A stretch of 41,106 nt of DNA from Oceanospirillaceae bacterium (GCA_018647765.1 JABGSN010000001.1:1-41106); one strand, 5' to 3'; positions 25,393 through 35,165 are shown, counted from the stretch's first letter. The notes: generated by a model not told the origin, from the sequence alone. Translations and numbers: made by a program.

Positions 25393-27846
25393 TTAGTTAG
25401 CATCGACCTCAGCGGAATGGGTATGAAAGAACTCCATCAACCCCATCATTTCGGCCGATTGCTGACTCATTACATCGGCGGCGGCAGCCGTTTGTTCTAC
25501 CTGAGCCGCATTTTGTTGCGTCACTCGGTCCATTTGACCAATGGCCTGATTAACTTGCAGGATGCCGGTGGATTGCTCCTTGCTCGCACCCGCTATTTCA
25601 GTAACGATACCGCTCACCTGCGCGATAGATTCAACTATTTCGGTCATCGACACAGCCGACTTTTGCGCCAACTGGGTGCCGCCTTTAATTTTGTCCAGGC
25701 TGTCTTCAATCAATAGCTTAATGTCTTTGGCTGCTTCGGCGCTGCGTTGCGCCAAGTTGCGCACTTCTTGAGCCACCACGGCAAAACCACGGCCTTGCTC
25801 ACCCGCTCTGGCAGCTTCAACAGAGGCATTGAGCGCCAACAAGTTAGTCTGGAAGGCTATATCGTCTATCACACCCACAATTTCAGCAATTTGCGTACTG
25901 CTGTTGCTAATTTCTTGCATAGCTTTGGCTGTTTGTTCGGCCACAGCACCACCCGCACTTGCTGCAGCACTGGTGGTTTGAGCAATGTCATCGGCTTGGC
26001 CTGCGCTGTCGGCATTTTGCCGCACTGTGGCCGTCATTTGCTCCATACTAGCTGCGGTTTCTTCTAAACTACTGGCCTGTTCGGTGGTGGACTCACTTAA
26101 GCTAATATTACTGTTGGATATCTCTTTAGAGCGCGAACTTATTTCTTCGCCAGTGCTTCTTATTTTAGTTACTGCCTCGTTGAACTTGCTTAAAGTGGCC
26201 GTCAAAGATGTTTGCAATTGCGCATACTGGCCTTTGTAACGCCCTTCCATGTTGACGGTCAAATCGCCCTGTGCCATGGCTTCCAACACGCGCCTGGTTT
26301 CATTAATGGGCTCAACCACCGTGTCTAACATACGGTTAATATTGGTGGCGACTAACAATTGGAAGCCAGCAAAAGCAGCGCTGTCTATACGGGCAGTCAG
26401 CTCGCCATCCGAGGCTCGAGAAATAAGTGTTTCGATCTGCCGTTCCGCATCAATTTGTTCGGTTAAGTCGTCCCATTCCAAAATACTGCCCAAGCGTACA
26501 CCCTCGTCATTGATAACAGGGTTAATTTCGATGGCAAAGGTCAGTCCGGCAATGCCAACGTTGGCTCGATAGGTCTCAGACAAAGCTGCAACCTTATCTG
26601 GCTGATATTCTGCTGCGGTTAAAATGTCGCCCAGCTGAGTTTGGATTAAGCCATCGGTATCAAAAGCCAGAAGATGTTGTTTAAAGTGCGCTTCTTCGGC
26701 CTTAAACTTATTCACTAGTGCGTGGTTAAGGTAAACCAAACGCCCTTCTGTATCGACCATCATTACACAGCCACGTACACTATCTAAGGCCATACGTATC
26801 CTTAGGTTTTCGTCGGCAAGGGCGCGTTCATGCTGGCGTATAGATACATTTTCTTGCGCGGCCTTCACAAACAAGGCAAACGCACGGGCAATGGTGCCTA
26901 TTTCATCTCTACGGGTAGCGCCCGAAACCACAATATCTAAATCGCCGCGACTGGCCTTTTTCATAGCGAAAGCCAGTTGTCGCATGGGCAAGGTCAAACG
27001 CCGGTACACCAATAAACTCAAAAATAACAAGACTACAGCGATACCTACCCCAGTCCATTGATATATTTTTTGTTCAAATTGGTTGCGCGCATGGGTTGAT
27101 TGGGCGGCTAATAATTGCGTGTTAGCATCAAAGGTTAAATTGGTTAAGCGACTAATGCCCCTTAATATATCGCTCATGGCACCTACGGCCAAATGAAATT
27201 CTTGTAGCCGGCCCGTGGTACCGTCTTTGTTATTGTTTTTGGCCTTAAACAATAACTTGTCGTCCAAATAGCCTAAGGTTATGGCCGTTGATGTAGCGTA
27301 ACTGTCGTACAAACCGACCAGCAGGTTGAGCCGCTGTTGAAAGTGCTGCGCCTCTAACCACAATTTTAGCTGCAACTCTTCCGACTCAGTGTTTGACGTA
27401 CTGGCTTGCGCTGCTGCTGCCGCTTGGTCGGAGATAACCAGGTTTTGTTGCTTTAACGCAGAGATAAAGTCAGCGCCATAGCCTACTAAGTTGGCCACGT
27501 CTTCACCAACCTCGAAGGTGGATGCTGTTAACGCGGCAGTATCCCTTTGCCTACTTAGCAGTAGGTTTTGCATATCTAGGGCAATTTGATAGAGGTTAAA
27601 CTCTAGCTCTGCAAAATGGGCTATTTGTTGCTCTACTTCCGCAGCAATGGCTTTTTGTTCGGCCACTAAGCTATTGGATTGAGCTATTTCGGCATCGAAA
27701 TTCTTGTTGGTGGTTTGTAAAGCTTGCCAGGCAAACAAAGACAATAACCCTATAGGCAACAACAACATGACTATGGCTTGCACGCCTAATTTAACCTTGA
27801 CTCTGAAGCGCGCCGTTTGTTGTTTGTTTTGAGCCTTCATAACCAC
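25393..27846 (-). CDS. Methyl-accepting chemotaxis protein with HAMP, PAS and second HAMP
   Basis: An 817-residue chemoreceptor. Membrane helices are at about 21-40 and 265-283, with a helical periplasmic domain of about 225 residues between them. A HAMP domain (about 284-340) and a PAS domain (about 350-470; [20 protein letters not shown]) follow. A second HAMP-like unit lies near 510-560 ([20 protein letters not shown]). The signalling tip is [20 protein letters not shown], then [20 protein letters not shown]. No CheR-docking pentapeptide is present at the C-terminus. The start is GTG at 27846, with GAGG 5 nt upstream. No convincing sigma-28 promoter was found. The cytoplasmic PAS suggests sensing of redox or a small molecule as well as a periplasmic ligand. 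Confidence 0.95.
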   Translation of the reverse strand: MVMKAQNKQQTARFRVKVKLGVQAIVMLLLPIGLLSLFAWQALQTTNKNFDAEIAQSNSLVAEQKAIAAEVEQQIAHFAELEFNLYQIALDMQNLLLSRQRDTAALTASTFEVGEDVANLVGYGADFISALKQQNLVISDQAAAAAQASTSNTESEELQLKLWLEAQHFQQRLNLLVGLYDSYATSTAITLGYLDDKLLFKAKNNNKDGTTGRLQEFHLAVGAMSDILRGISRLTNLTFDANTQLLAAQSTHARNQFEQKIYQWTGVGIAVVLLFLSLLVYRRLTLPMRQLAFAMKKASRGDLDIVVSGATRRDEIGTIARAFALFVKAAQENVSIRQHERALADENLRIRMALDSVRGCVMMVDTEGRLVYLNHALVNKFKAEEAHFKQHLLAFDTDGLIQTQLGDILTAAEYQPDKVAALSETYRANVGIAGLTFAIEINPVINDEGVRLGSILEWDDLTEQIDAERQIETLISRASDGELTARIDSAAFAGFQLLVATNINRMLDTVVEPINETRRVLEAMAQGDLTVNMEGRYKGQYAQLQTSLTATLSKFNEAVTKIRSTGEEISSRSKEISNSNISLSESTTEQASSLEETAASMEQMTATVRQNADSAGQADDIAQTTSAAASAGGAVAEQTAKAMQEISNSSTQIAEIVGVIDDIAFQTNLLALNASVEAARAGEQGRGFAVVAQEVRNLAQRSAEAAKDIKLLIEDSLDKIKGGTQLAQKSAVSMTEIVESIAQVSGIVTEIAGASKEQSTGILQVNQAIGQMDRVTQQNAAQVEQTAAAADVMSQQSAEMMGLMEFFHTHSAEVDAN

Positions 27847-27961
27847 AAGTACCTCGAGCTACTATTCAAATCACAAGCTGTGATTGTGTTTTGTAACTAA
27901 GAGTATGCCCTATGCTACCGATTTCGGCTACGAGGAAATTGTTTAGTTTTTGTACGCCCAT

Positions 27962-27989
27962 AAAAAAGGGCGGCCTAAGCCACCCTTTT
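27962..27989 (-). terminator. Rho-independent terminator of proXWV
   Basis: On the minus strand GGGTGGC-TTAG-GCCGCCC forms a 7-bp stem (one G-U pair), followed directly by TTTTTT. It lies 16 nt after the proV stop. The plus strand also has a T tract, so it may work in both directions. Confidence 0.85.
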
Positions 27990-28005
27990 AGATCAAACCA
28001 ACGTG

Positions 28006-29052
28006 TTATCGGTAAGTAACCTGATCACCTTCATGACTTTCAGGGCGGGCAATACCACCGATCATGTCTGCTAGGGTGACCATACCAATGACTTCACCAT
28101 CACGGGTGACATTGGCGCTGGTGACATCCGCTTTAGACATTGCAGGCATTGCGCTTTCTAAAATGGTATCGGCAGCAAAAGACAAACCAGAATCCGATGA
28201 ACCTGACTCCATAACCGAGCTTACGTCCAACACGCGGGCACGGTTAATGTCTTTAATAAAGTCACGTACATAGTCGTCTGCAGGGTCTAACACAATTTCT
28301 TGTGGTGAACCTTGCTGAATCACCGCGCCGTCGCGCAAGATAACAATGTTGTCACCAATATTAAGGGCTTCGTCTAAATCGTGGGTGATAAAGATAATAG
28401 TTTTATGCAACTCTTCCTGTAAGTCCAACAAGATTTCTTGCATGTCTTTACGAATTAATGGGTCCAAAGCCGAGAAGGCCTCGTCCATTAGTAGAATTTC
28501 GGCATCGGTCGCCAAAGCACGAGCCAAACCTACACGCTGCTGCATACCACCAGACAACTGTGCTGGGTAGTTGTCTTCAAAACCCGACAGGCCTACACGG
28601 TCGATCCACTTTTGTGAGCGCTCTCGCATCTCCGCTTTGTCGGTGCCTTTGATCATCAGGCCGTAGCTAACGTTGTCGATCACTGTACGGTGAGGTAACA
28701 AGGCGAACTTTTGGAATACCATGGACATTTTATTACGACGAAATTCGCGTAATTCTTGATCCGACATAGCCAACACATCTTCGCCGTCAACCAACACCTG
28801 ACCCGCAGTGGGCTCGATCAAACGGTTTAAGTGACGAATCAAGGTTGATTTACCCGAACCCGACAAACCCATGATGACCTGAATGCGGCGCGCAGGAATA
28901 TCGATGTTAACGTTGTTTAAGCCAAGGACGTGTTTATGATCGGCTTGTAATGAGGCTTTCGTCGCGCCATCTTCAACCTTTTGCACCATGTCTTCGCCCT
29001 TAGGCCCAAAGATCTTATATAGATTCTTAATAGAAACCTTAATATCAGGCAC
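28006..29052 (-). CDS. proV: Glycine/proline-betaine ABC transporter ATP-binding protein
   Basis: A 348-residue ATPase of the ProU/OpuA type. Walker A is in VIMGLSGSGKSTLIRHLNRL, the ABC signature is QLSGGMQQRVGLARAL, and Walker B is EILLMDEAFSALDP. The C-terminal part (about 270-348) has a CBS-like segment (GEVIGMVTLADMIGGIARPE), the element that senses ionic strength in OpuA. The start is GTG at 29052, set by AAGGAGG 5 nt upstream, and overlaps the proW stop by 8 nt. A longer reading from an ATG at 29112 would lack a ribosome site. Confidence 0.95.
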   Translation of the reverse strand: MPDIKVSIKNLYKIFGPKGEDMVQKVEDGATKASLQADHKHVLGLNNVNIDIPARRIQVIMGLSGSGKSTLIRHLNRLIEPTAGQVLVDGEDVLAMSDQELREFRRNKMSMVFQKFALLPHRTVIDNVSYGLMIKGTDKAEMRERSQKWIDRVGLSGFEDNYPAQLSGGMQQRVGLARALATDAEILLMDEAFSALDPLIRKDMQEILLDLQEELHKTIIFITHDLDEALNIGDNIVILRDGAVIQQGSPQEIVLDPADDYVRDFIKDINRARVLDVSSVMESGSSDSGLSFAADTILESAMPAMSKADVTSANVTRDGEVIGMVTLADMIGGIARPESHEGDQVTYR

Positions 29053-29935
29053 CGTGGCCTCCTTGACGGTGCTTCTGCAACCGCTTGCCATATTCTTGTG
29101 AAACTCGGTCAAATATTACGGCCAAGGCAACAATAGCCAAACCGTTCATCAAACCTAATGCGAGGTACTGATTAGATACAGCACGTAATACCGGTACGCC
29201 TAAACCTTTAACGCCAATCATAGAAGCGATAACCACCATAGCCAAGGCCATCATAATGGTTTGGTTTACACCCGCAAAGATGTTAGGCAACGCCAACGGT
29301 ATCTGAACTTCAAATAACTTTTGTCGATAGCTAGAACCAAAGGCTTCAGCCGCTTCTAACACTTCTTTGTCAACCAACCGGATGCCCAAGTTAGTCAATC
29401 GTACAATAGGGGGAACAGCGTATATACACACTGCAATCAGGCCAGGTACTTTACCAATACCTAATAACATTACTACTGGAATCAAATACACAAAACTGGG
29501 GATGGTCTGCATAATGTCTAATACTGGCGTCACTATCGCCTGCATTCGATTAGATCGAGACATAATAATACCAAGGGGAATACCTAAGCCAATACACAAA
29601 GCTGTGGCCACCGATATAATAGCCACTGTAGCCATCGTATCTTCCCACATGCCAAACCAACCAATGGTCAAAAATGATGCTACGGTACCCACTACAACCC
29701 AAATACTGCGTGCGCCAAGCCATGCTAGGGCTGCAAATACTAAAATCATAATAGGCCATGGTGCTGCAAGCAATAACTTCTCAAACCACACCATAAAGTG
29801 CATAAGTGGGTCGAAAAAGTTTTCGATCGCTTCGCCGTTTTCACGAGAAAAGTCACGAAAGGCAAAGTCGATGCCTTTTTTCAGATCTCGTAAACTTGTT
29901 TGCCCCATAGAGGGAAATTCGTCAAATAATTCCAC
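29045..29935 (-). CDS. proW: Glycine/proline-betaine ABC transporter permease
   Basis: A 296-residue inner-membrane permease of the ProW/ChoW type with about seven helices. The coupling-helix region is VDKEVLEAAEAFGSSYRQKL, followed by FEVQIPLALPNIFAGVNQTI. Other family stretches are MQTIPSFVYLIPVVMLLGIG and IASMIGVKGLGVPVLRAVSN. GTG start with GGAA upstream. It is separated from proX by 74 nt that hold an intrinsic terminator, so it is probably expressed below proX level. Confidence 0.95.
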   Translation of the reverse strand: MELFDEFPSMGQTSLRDLKKGIDFAFRDFSRENGEAIENFFDPLMHFMVWFEKLLLAAPWPIMILVFAALAWLGARSIWVVVGTVASFLTIGWFGMWEDTMATVAIISVATALCIGLGIPLGIIMSRSNRMQAIVTPVLDIMQTIPSFVYLIPVVMLLGIGKVPGLIAVCIYAVPPIVRLTNLGIRLVDKEVLEAAEAFGSSYRQKLFEVQIPLALPNIFAGVNQTIMMALAMVVIASMIGVKGLGVPVLRAVSNQYLALGLMNGLAIVALAVIFDRVSQEYGKRLQKHRQGGHGA

Positions 29936-29958
29936 AATTATTCCTACACTTTGAATAT

Positions 29959-29994
29959 TAAAAAGGCCTACTAACTGCTTGCTAGTAGGCCTTT
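29959..29994 (-). terminator. Intercistronic attenuator between proX and proW
   Basis: A perfect 12-bp stem (aaaggcctacta with tagtaggccttt, 29962-29994) and 9-nt loop, followed on the minus strand by TTTTT. It lies just 16 nt after the proX stop. Such a partial terminator would give more binding protein than permease and ATPase. Confidence 0.88.
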
Positions 29995-30009
29995 ACTTAA
30001 ATCCTTAAC

Positions 30010-31014
30010 TTAGTTTAAGGATTTCTTGATCAAGTTGGCAGCTTGAACGCCAACCCACTCAGTCCATACATCTTCATACTCAAGCATGAATTCGATGGCA
30101 GCATCACCACCACTGGCTTGGTTGTCACCCATGTACACTAGCATGGCGCCCATGGCACTAGCTGGGAATACACGCTTACCGAAGTAAGCAGCTGCTTTAG
30201 GATCGTTATTCGCAACGAAAGAATCAGTAACAATGGTATTCACTTCAGAATGAGCCCAAGACGTAGGCTGTGGGTCCGCACACTCAGCTTGAGTTACGCA
30301 GTCGTTCCAGTGATCTTGGTCGCCAAAAGGCACGCCCCAATCAAGCTTAACCAAGTTATGCTTGCCAGCCAACGCTGTTGGAGACCAGTAGTAACCTAAC
30401 CAGTTGTTGCCACGGTCAGCGGCTTTAGCAATCGCACCGTCTAGGCCTGCAGCAGAACCTGGATCAACCAACAACCAACCTTTAGCTTCCATGTCGAAAG
30501 CAGTAAATAGGTTATTGTTTGTTAGCTGACAACCCCAACCTGCAGGACAACCGTAGAAAGCGCCTTTAGATGGGTCTTCGTGATGCGGGAATAGCTCTGG
30601 ATGCTCAATGATATCCAGTACAGTCTTAAGCTCAGGGTGATTTTCTAACGTGAAGCCAGGTGCAAACCAGCCTTCACCAGCGCCAATGATTGGCATACCG
30701 TTAAGCTTGTGCATAGAACCTGATGCAATGGCAGCGGCTAGAGGCGCCGACAAAGAGTTAGTCCATAACTCAGGTGCTACATCGGGTACTCCCTTAGTAT
30801 CCATAGAAGCAAAGGTAGTCATAGTCGCGCCAGGGATCAACTCCACATTACAGCCGTAACCTTCTTCGAGGATGATTTTGTCTACGTTAGCCATAAACTC
30901 GGCAGACGCCCAGTTCATTTCTGCAATAGTTACGTCACCACAGGCAGCAACTGCGCCTTGTGACATGGCCGTGGCAACGCCAGCAAGAGCCAAACCTTTA
31001 ACAAATTTATTCAT
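30010..31014 (-). CDS. proX: Glycine/proline-betaine periplasmic binding protein
   Basis: A 334-residue OpuAC-type solute-binding protein with signal peptide (MNKFVKGLALAGVATAMSQG, cleaved near AVAA). The N-terminal lobe has CGDVTIAEMNWASAEFMANV. Trp/Tyr residues that could form the aromatic betaine cage occur in PELWTNSL, GNNWLGYYWSPTALAG and DWGVPFGDQDHW. Several cysteines (GYGC, YGCPAGWGC, NDCVTQAEC) suggest disulfides. GGAG lies 6 nt before the ATG. The substrate is most likely a quaternary ammonium compound; glycine betaine, proline betaine or carnitine cannot be told apart. First gene of proXWV. Confidence 0.94.
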   Translation of the reverse strand: MNKFVKGLALAGVATAMSQGAVAACGDVTIAEMNWASAEFMANVDKIILEEGYGCNVELIPGATMTTFASMDTKGVPDVAPELWTNSLSAPLAAAIASGSMHKLNGMPIIGAGEGWFAPGFTLENHPELKTVLDIIEHPELFPHHEDPSKGAFYGCPAGWGCQLTNNNLFTAFDMEAKGWLLVDPGSAAGLDGAIAKAADRGNNWLGYYWSPTALAGKHNLVKLDWGVPFGDQDHWNDCVTQAECADPQPTSWAHSEVNTIVTDSFVANNDPKAAAYFGKRVFPASAMGAMLVYMGDNQASGGDAAIEFMLEYEDVWTEWVGVQAANLIKKSLN

Positions 31015-31116
31015 TTACTACTCCGTTATTATAATTAGATAGATATATATTTAAGCGGTGATAAAAAATAACAAAACACGGCACTAATCACAAGGCCAGT
31101 ATGGCAAACATATAGG

Positions 31117-31134
31117 GCCAAACGCCCGTTTGGC
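31117..31134. promoter_or_regulatory. Inverted repeat upstream of proX
   Basis: gccaaac-gccc-gtttggc, a perfect 7-bp dyad about 100 nt upstream of the proX start, inside the 228-nt gap before the DUF1989 gene. It could be an operator for a regulator of proX or the end signal of the DUF1989 transcript; no T tract follows on the minus strand. Confidence 0.4.
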
Positions 31135-31242
31135 GCAGATTGACAAGTCAATGCCGCACCAAGCCTACGTTGGCATACCATAATACACAACACTTAATTA
31201 TCCACCTCACCTGCTGATTTGCCCCAGTAAAAATAAACCAAC

Positions 31243-32109
31243 TCACGTATTATACACCACGCTTTTGATTATATTGATTTTTTTGCTGCTATGGCGATAG
31301 ATTAAGCCGTCGTTAAGAGGTTTATATATTTCTACCAATAACGGGTAACACGCCGCCTCATCACTAGAATGCTCACTACTACAATCGCCACCGGGGCAAG
31401 CAGACAAACAACCTAACAAATCAATTTCTGCAAACATCTCTAAAAAATCGCCCGGCCTTACGGGGCTGGCTTTCATAAAGTACTGGTGCGTGTCGGGCAT
31501 AAAACCGGTGCACATAAATACATTAAGCACATCGTGCACGTGGCTTTCCGCCTCTTGCAAAGAAATGTTTTTTTCCACAGCCAAGGCGCGCGTTAGATTA
31601 GAGTGACAACAATAATGATAATCATCGTTAGACAATAATTTATGAGTATAGGGGTCACAGCGAGTGCCAATCACATCGTGCACGCTGCCGCCAAATTCGT
31701 CCCATCCATACCAATCCAACGTGTCTTTGGTAATGGTGGCCATGGGCCGCAGATAGGGAAAACTACTCCATAAACGATCCCTACGGCTTACGTGCGTGCC
31801 ATGTAAAGCCCGTGTTTTACCACTATAAAAGCGCTCATTAAGATTAGTTTGGTGCCAAAGGTTAAGATCCCCCACCTGCGAGCCGTCCACACTGACAATA
31901 CGAAACAAGTGGCCCGCTGGCACCACAAAGGTTTTTGCGTCTCGTGGTGGCACCAGTACCGACTCCACTAGTTGCGCACCGTCACGCACCTGATCATAGA
32001 AATTGGCATCAAAACTGGGCAAGGTCTCGTTGGGGTAACATACCACTGGTGCGATACTTTGCCTTGCAGGTGCGTCTTGAGGTGCGGCGTGTTGCGGCGT
32101 ATATTTCAT
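31243..32109 (-). CDS. DUF1989 (urea-carboxylase-associated) family protein
   Basis: A 288-residue cytoplasmic protein of the DUF1989 family. Family-like stretches include VPAGHLFRIVSVDGSQVGDL, HGTHVSRRDRLWSSFPYLRP, and a Cys-rich end (CHSNLTRAL, FMCTGFM, LSACPGGDCSS). The His/Cys pattern suggests a bound metal. Family members occur next to urea carboxylase and amine-degrading genes; the activity is unproven. The ATG at 32109 has AAGGA 8 nt upstream, which rules out a TTG 11 codons earlier. It lies upstream of proX on the same strand and is divergent from the DsbA-like gene (56 nt apart). Confidence 0.88.
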   Translation of the reverse strand: MKYTPQHAAPQDAPARQSIAPVVCYPNETLPSFDANFYDQVRDGAQLVESVLVPPRDAKTFVVPAGHLFRIVSVDGSQVGDLNLWHQTNLNERFYSGKTRALHGTHVSRRDRLWSSFPYLRPMATITKDTLDWYGWDEFGGSVHDVIGTRCDPYTHKLLSNDDYHYCCHSNLTRALAVEKNISLQEAESHVHDVLNVFMCTGFMPDTHQYFMKASPVRPGDFLEMFAEIDLLGCLSACPGGDCSSEHSSDEAACYPLLVEIYKPLNDGLIYRHSSKKINIIKSVVYNT

Positions 32110-32165
32110 GTCATAGATCCTTTGGGTTATTTCTACGGTCAACAGGCGTAAAACGAGACTCTAAC

Positions 32166-32813
32166 ATGGCCACCAATAATGTCACCTTATATTACATCCA
32201 CGACCCCATGTGCAGCTGGTGTTGGGGCTTTAGATCTACATGGCAACAACTGCAACAAAACTTGAGCAGCGCCATAGAAGTCACTTACCTAGTGGGTGGT
32301 TTAGCCGCCGATACAGACCAACCGATGCCCATTGCTATGCAACAATCCCTCGCTGCCACATGGCAACGTATTCAGCAACACATTCCGGGCACACAATTTA
32401 ACTACGACTTTTGGAACCCTAGCAGCAACACCCAACCTAGGCGCGCCACCTACCCTTCGTGCCGCGCCGTACTAGCCGCCAAAGCGCAACAACCAAGCTC
32501 CGAACAAGCCATGATTGAGGCCATCCAACAGGTATATTATTTACAAGCCAAAAACCCAGCTAACCTAGATGTACTGACAGCAGTGGCAGAAACCATTGAC
32601 CTGCAACCAGATCAATTTCTACAAGACATCACTAGCCCAGCCATTGAACAAGAGTTCCTGCGCCAGTTAGCGCAGGCTCGGCAACTATCTAACCAAGGGT
32701 TTCCTAGTTTAGTACTCAAACACGGCAACAGCCACCACGCTATCCCCCTTGATTACAACAACAGCCAAACCATGAAACAGGCTATCCTTACCATCATTAA
32801 CCCACAGCAGTAG
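32166..32813 (+). CDS. Cytoplasmic DsbA-like thiol oxidoreductase (COG3531 type)
   Basis: A 215-residue thioredoxin-fold protein with HDPMCSWCWGFRSTWQQLQQ at the N-terminus; Cys16 and Cys19 form the CxxC. The helical insert is typical of DsbA relatives, and a cis-Pro is expected at NQGFPSLVLKHG. There is no signal peptide, so it acts in the cytoplasm. It matches the predicted protein-disulfide-isomerase group near FrnE. The ATG at 32166 is chosen because a longer reading back to 31935 would run through the opposite-strand DUF1989 gene. The oxidoreductase gene follows after 8 nt. Confidence 0.88.
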   Translation: MATNNVTLYYIHDPMCSWCWGFRSTWQQLQQNLSSAIEVTYLVGGLAADTDQPMPIAMQQSLAATWQRIQQHIPGTQFNYDFWNPSSNTQPRRATYPSCRAVLAAKAQQPSSEQAMIEAIQQVYYLQAKNPANLDVLTAVAETIDLQPDQFLQDITSPAIEQEFLRQLAQARQLSNQGFPSLVLKHGNSHHAIPLDYNNSQTMKQAILTIINPQQ

Positions 32814-32821
32814 CGGCAACC

Positions 32822-34780
32822 ATGAGCAAAAACACTAACCCAAGCCTCTTCTCTCCTATCACCATAGGTAATACACAGCTAAAAAACCGCATTGTGTCCA
32901 CTGGCCACGACACCTGCTTGCCTACCGATGACCTAGTCAATGAGGCGCTCATTGCATACCATGAAGCTAGGGCCAAAGGCGGCTGCGGCTTAATTGTATT
33001 GCAAGTGTCTGGGGTCCATGAAACAGCCCGCTACACCTCGCACTTATTAATGGCTACGAACGACCGATGTATAGAAGGTTACCGCCGTTTAGCGACGACG
33101 TGCCATGGTTACGGCACACGTGTTGTGGGTCAATTATTCCACCCAGGCCGAGAAATCATGGAAACCGCCGACGGCCTACAAGCCGTCGCCTACTCAGCCT
33201 CTGCAGTACCGTCGGAACGTTTTCATCAAATGCCTAGAGCCATGAGCATAGCCTTAGTACAGGAAGTGATTGAAGGGTATGCCAATGCCGCAGGCCGCAT
33301 GTACCAAGCGGGTTTGGACGGCGTCGAAATTGTTGCCAGCCATGGGTATCTTCCAGCTCAATTTCTCAGCCCTAGCGTCAACTTAAGAGCCGACAAATAT
33401 GGCCAAAACAAACTTCTTTTTTTAACCGAAATACTAACCGCGGTGCGCCGCCGCACCAGCCATGATTTTATGATAGGCCTACGGTTATCTGAGCACGAAA
33501 AAGACCCCAGCGGCCTACAAACCCAACAAGTATTAGCTGCCGCACTGGCACTCGAACAGCAGCTCGATTACATAAGCATCACCGCTGGCACTTCAAATAC
33601 CAGTGGTGGCGCCATTCATATCGTGCCGCCCATGACCACCGAACATGCTTACCTTGCCAGCGCAGCCGCTAGCTTCAAACAAAAACTCAACATACCAGTG
33701 ATGGTGGCAGGGCGTATTAACCAGCCCCAAGAAGCACAACACATCATCGCGTCAGGCCAAGCCGACTTATGTGGCATGACTCGCGCTCTAATCTGCGACC
33801 CAAACATGCCCAGCAAAGCGCAACAGGCGGATTACGACAATATCCGTGCTTGTATTGGCTGCAATCAGGCCTGCATCGGCCACTTTCATAAAGGCCTACC
33901 CATCTCCTGTATTCAACACCCAGAAACAGGCAGAGAACTCACCTTCAGCAACAAATCCACTACCCACCAAGCTCAACGCATTATGGTGATTGGCGGCGGA
34001 CCGGCAGGTATGAAAGCCGCACTCACAGCGGCTCAGCGCGGCCACAGGGTCAGTCTTTATGAAACCAACCCACAACTGGGGGGCCAGGCTTTATTAGCGC
34101 AGTTAATCCCTGGCCGATCCGAGTTTGCTGGTTTGGTTCAAAACTTAACTCAAGAACTGTCTCAATGGGATATCCACATCCACCTTAATACTCCGGTGGA
34201 CAAAGCGTTAGTGGAACAACAAAATCCGGATGCAGTGGTGATGGCAACAGGTGCAACACCATACTGGCCCGACTTTGAACACCACGGATCCATGCAAGTT
34301 TTGGACGCATGGCAAGTTTTACAAGACCACACCGGCAATAGCACTAACGTAGGCAAGTCTGTGGTTATTGCCGACTGGCGTGGCGACTGGATTGGTATGG
34401 GTATTGCAGAAAAACTCGCCCTGCAAGGCTGCAAAGTGACGTTGGCGGTGAACGGCCTATGTGCGGGTGAAATGTTACAATCTTATGTGCGCGACACAAG
34501 CGCCGGGCGCTTACATCGCCTAGCCGTGTCCATAGTGCCCTATGCCAGACTTTTCGGCTGCGACGACGACACGGTTTATATGCAACACAGCGTCACTGAT
34601 GAAGTCATCATGTTTGAACAAGTCGACACCTTGGTGCTCAGCCTTGGTCATCAACGCGTCGATCAATTGGCGCCCGCATTAGAAGGGCTAGCGCCTATTT
34701 ACACCATCGGCGACTGCCTCGCTCCCCGAACCGCAGAAGAGGCCATCTTAGAAGGTCTACAGGTGGGTTTCGAGCTATAA
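32822..34780 (+). CDS. FMN/4Fe-4S/FAD oxidoreductase of the trimethylamine dehydrogenase type
   Basis: A 652-residue three-domain enzyme. Residues 1-350 form an old-yellow-enzyme TIM barrel for FMN (LFSPITIGNTQLKNRIVSTG; AGLDGVEIVASHGYLPAQFL). Next comes a 4Fe-4S site with cysteines spaced CIGCNQAC and one more 12 residues later in PISCIQHPE. The C-terminal half binds FAD (VIGGGPAGMKAALTAAQRG) and has a second dinucleotide fold around 510. The family includes trimethylamine and dimethylglycine dehydrogenases, N-methylproline demethylase and 2,4-dienoyl-CoA reductase. The betaine transporter next door favours an N-demethylase; that is inference. Likely cotranscribed with the DsbA-like gene. 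Confidence 0.9.
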   Translation: MSKNTNPSLFSPITIGNTQLKNRIVSTGHDTCLPTDDLVNEALIAYHEARAKGGCGLIVLQVSGVHETARYTSHLLMATNDRCIEGYRRLATTCHGYGTRVVGQLFHPGREIMETADGLQAVAYSASAVPSERFHQMPRAMSIALVQEVIEGYANAAGRMYQAGLDGVEIVASHGYLPAQFLSPSVNLRADKYGQNKLLFLTEILTAVRRRTSHDFMIGLRLSEHEKDPSGLQTQQVLAAALALEQQLDYISITAGTSNTSGGAIHIVPPMTTEHAYLASAAASFKQKLNIPVMVAGRINQPQEAQHIIASGQADLCGMTRALICDPNMPSKAQQADYDNIRACIGCNQACIGHFHKGLPISCIQHPETGRELTFSNKSTTHQAQRIMVIGGGPAGMKAALTAAQRGHRVSLYETNPQLGGQALLAQLIPGRSEFAGLVQNLTQELSQWDIHIHLNTPVDKALVEQQNPDAVVMATGATPYWPDFEHHGSMQVLDAWQVLQDHTGNSTNVGKSVVIADWRGDWIGMGIAEKLALQGCKVTLAVNGLCAGEMLQSYVRDTSAGRLHRLAVSIVPYARLFGCDDDTVYMQHSVTDEVIMFEQVDTLVLSLGHQRVDQLAPALEGLAPIYTIGDCLAPRTAEEAILEGLQVGFEL

Positions 34781-34829
34781 CTCTACCGTCATTTCTGCGT
34801 AACTTAATGCCATTGCGGCTCTACCCAAC

Positions 34830-34881
34830 GTCATTCCGGCGTAGGCCGGAATCTAGAGATCCTGACCTGCGTCGGGATGAC
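34830..34881. repeat. REP/MITE-like element
   Basis: A 52-nt unit starting GTCATTCCGGCG and ending GGGATGAC, with hairpins attccggcgtaggccggaat and ATCCTGAC...GTCGGGAT. It lies between the oxidoreductase stop and the short NTF2-like gene. Nearly identical to the unit at 38937-38988. Confidence 0.9.
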
Positions 34882-34929
34882 AAACTAAACCACCACAACG
34901 AGCCTGCGTCTGGATCACAGGCTCAGTGA

Positions 34930-35127
34930 TCAGTTCATTAAAGACGCACCGGTTTCCGTCCGTATCACCAGACCATTTTCCAGCATCTTCACGCTAATTA
35001 AGGATTCCCTAGCGCCGTCTTTAAACCGCATCACCGAATGCTCCACCAAAATATCGTCATATAAAGACATTAAAGCGTCAATATCTCGGTTATCGTTGGC
35101 TTGTTTAAGCGCTGTAAATAATCCCAT
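34930..35127 (-). CDS. Short NTF2-like (SnoaL-type) protein with central deletion
   Basis: A 65-residue protein whose first 25 and last 40 residues match those of the 109-residue protein at 39048-39377 (NRDIDALMSLYDD; EHSVMRFKDGARESLISVKM; RTETGASLMN). The middle 44 residues are missing in frame, so the cone-shaped NTF2 fold cannot be complete. It may be a decaying copy, a regulator, or a partner of the full-length form. The ATG at 35127 is supported by AGGAG 8 nt upstream. Reading frame, ribosome site and upstream box are all preserved, which argues against simple decay. Confidence 0.75.
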   Translation of the reverse strand: MGLFTALKQANDNRDIDALMSLYDDILVEHSVMRFKDGARESLISVKMLENGLVIRTETGASLMN

Positions 35128-35165
35128 TACATAGTCTCCTGCTGTAGCTTTTGATTCCATTCAAC

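Noticed and set aside
27900-27960. Sigma-28 promoter for the chemoreceptor at 25393-27846
   Set aside because: Minus-strand TAAA and GCCGAAAT are only 13 nt apart and the -10 has mismatches.
31935-32165. N-terminal extension of the DsbA-like protein back to 31935
   Set aside because: It would lie wholly on the opposite strand of the DUF1989 gene and lacks a ribosome site; the CxxC protein starts naturally at 32166.
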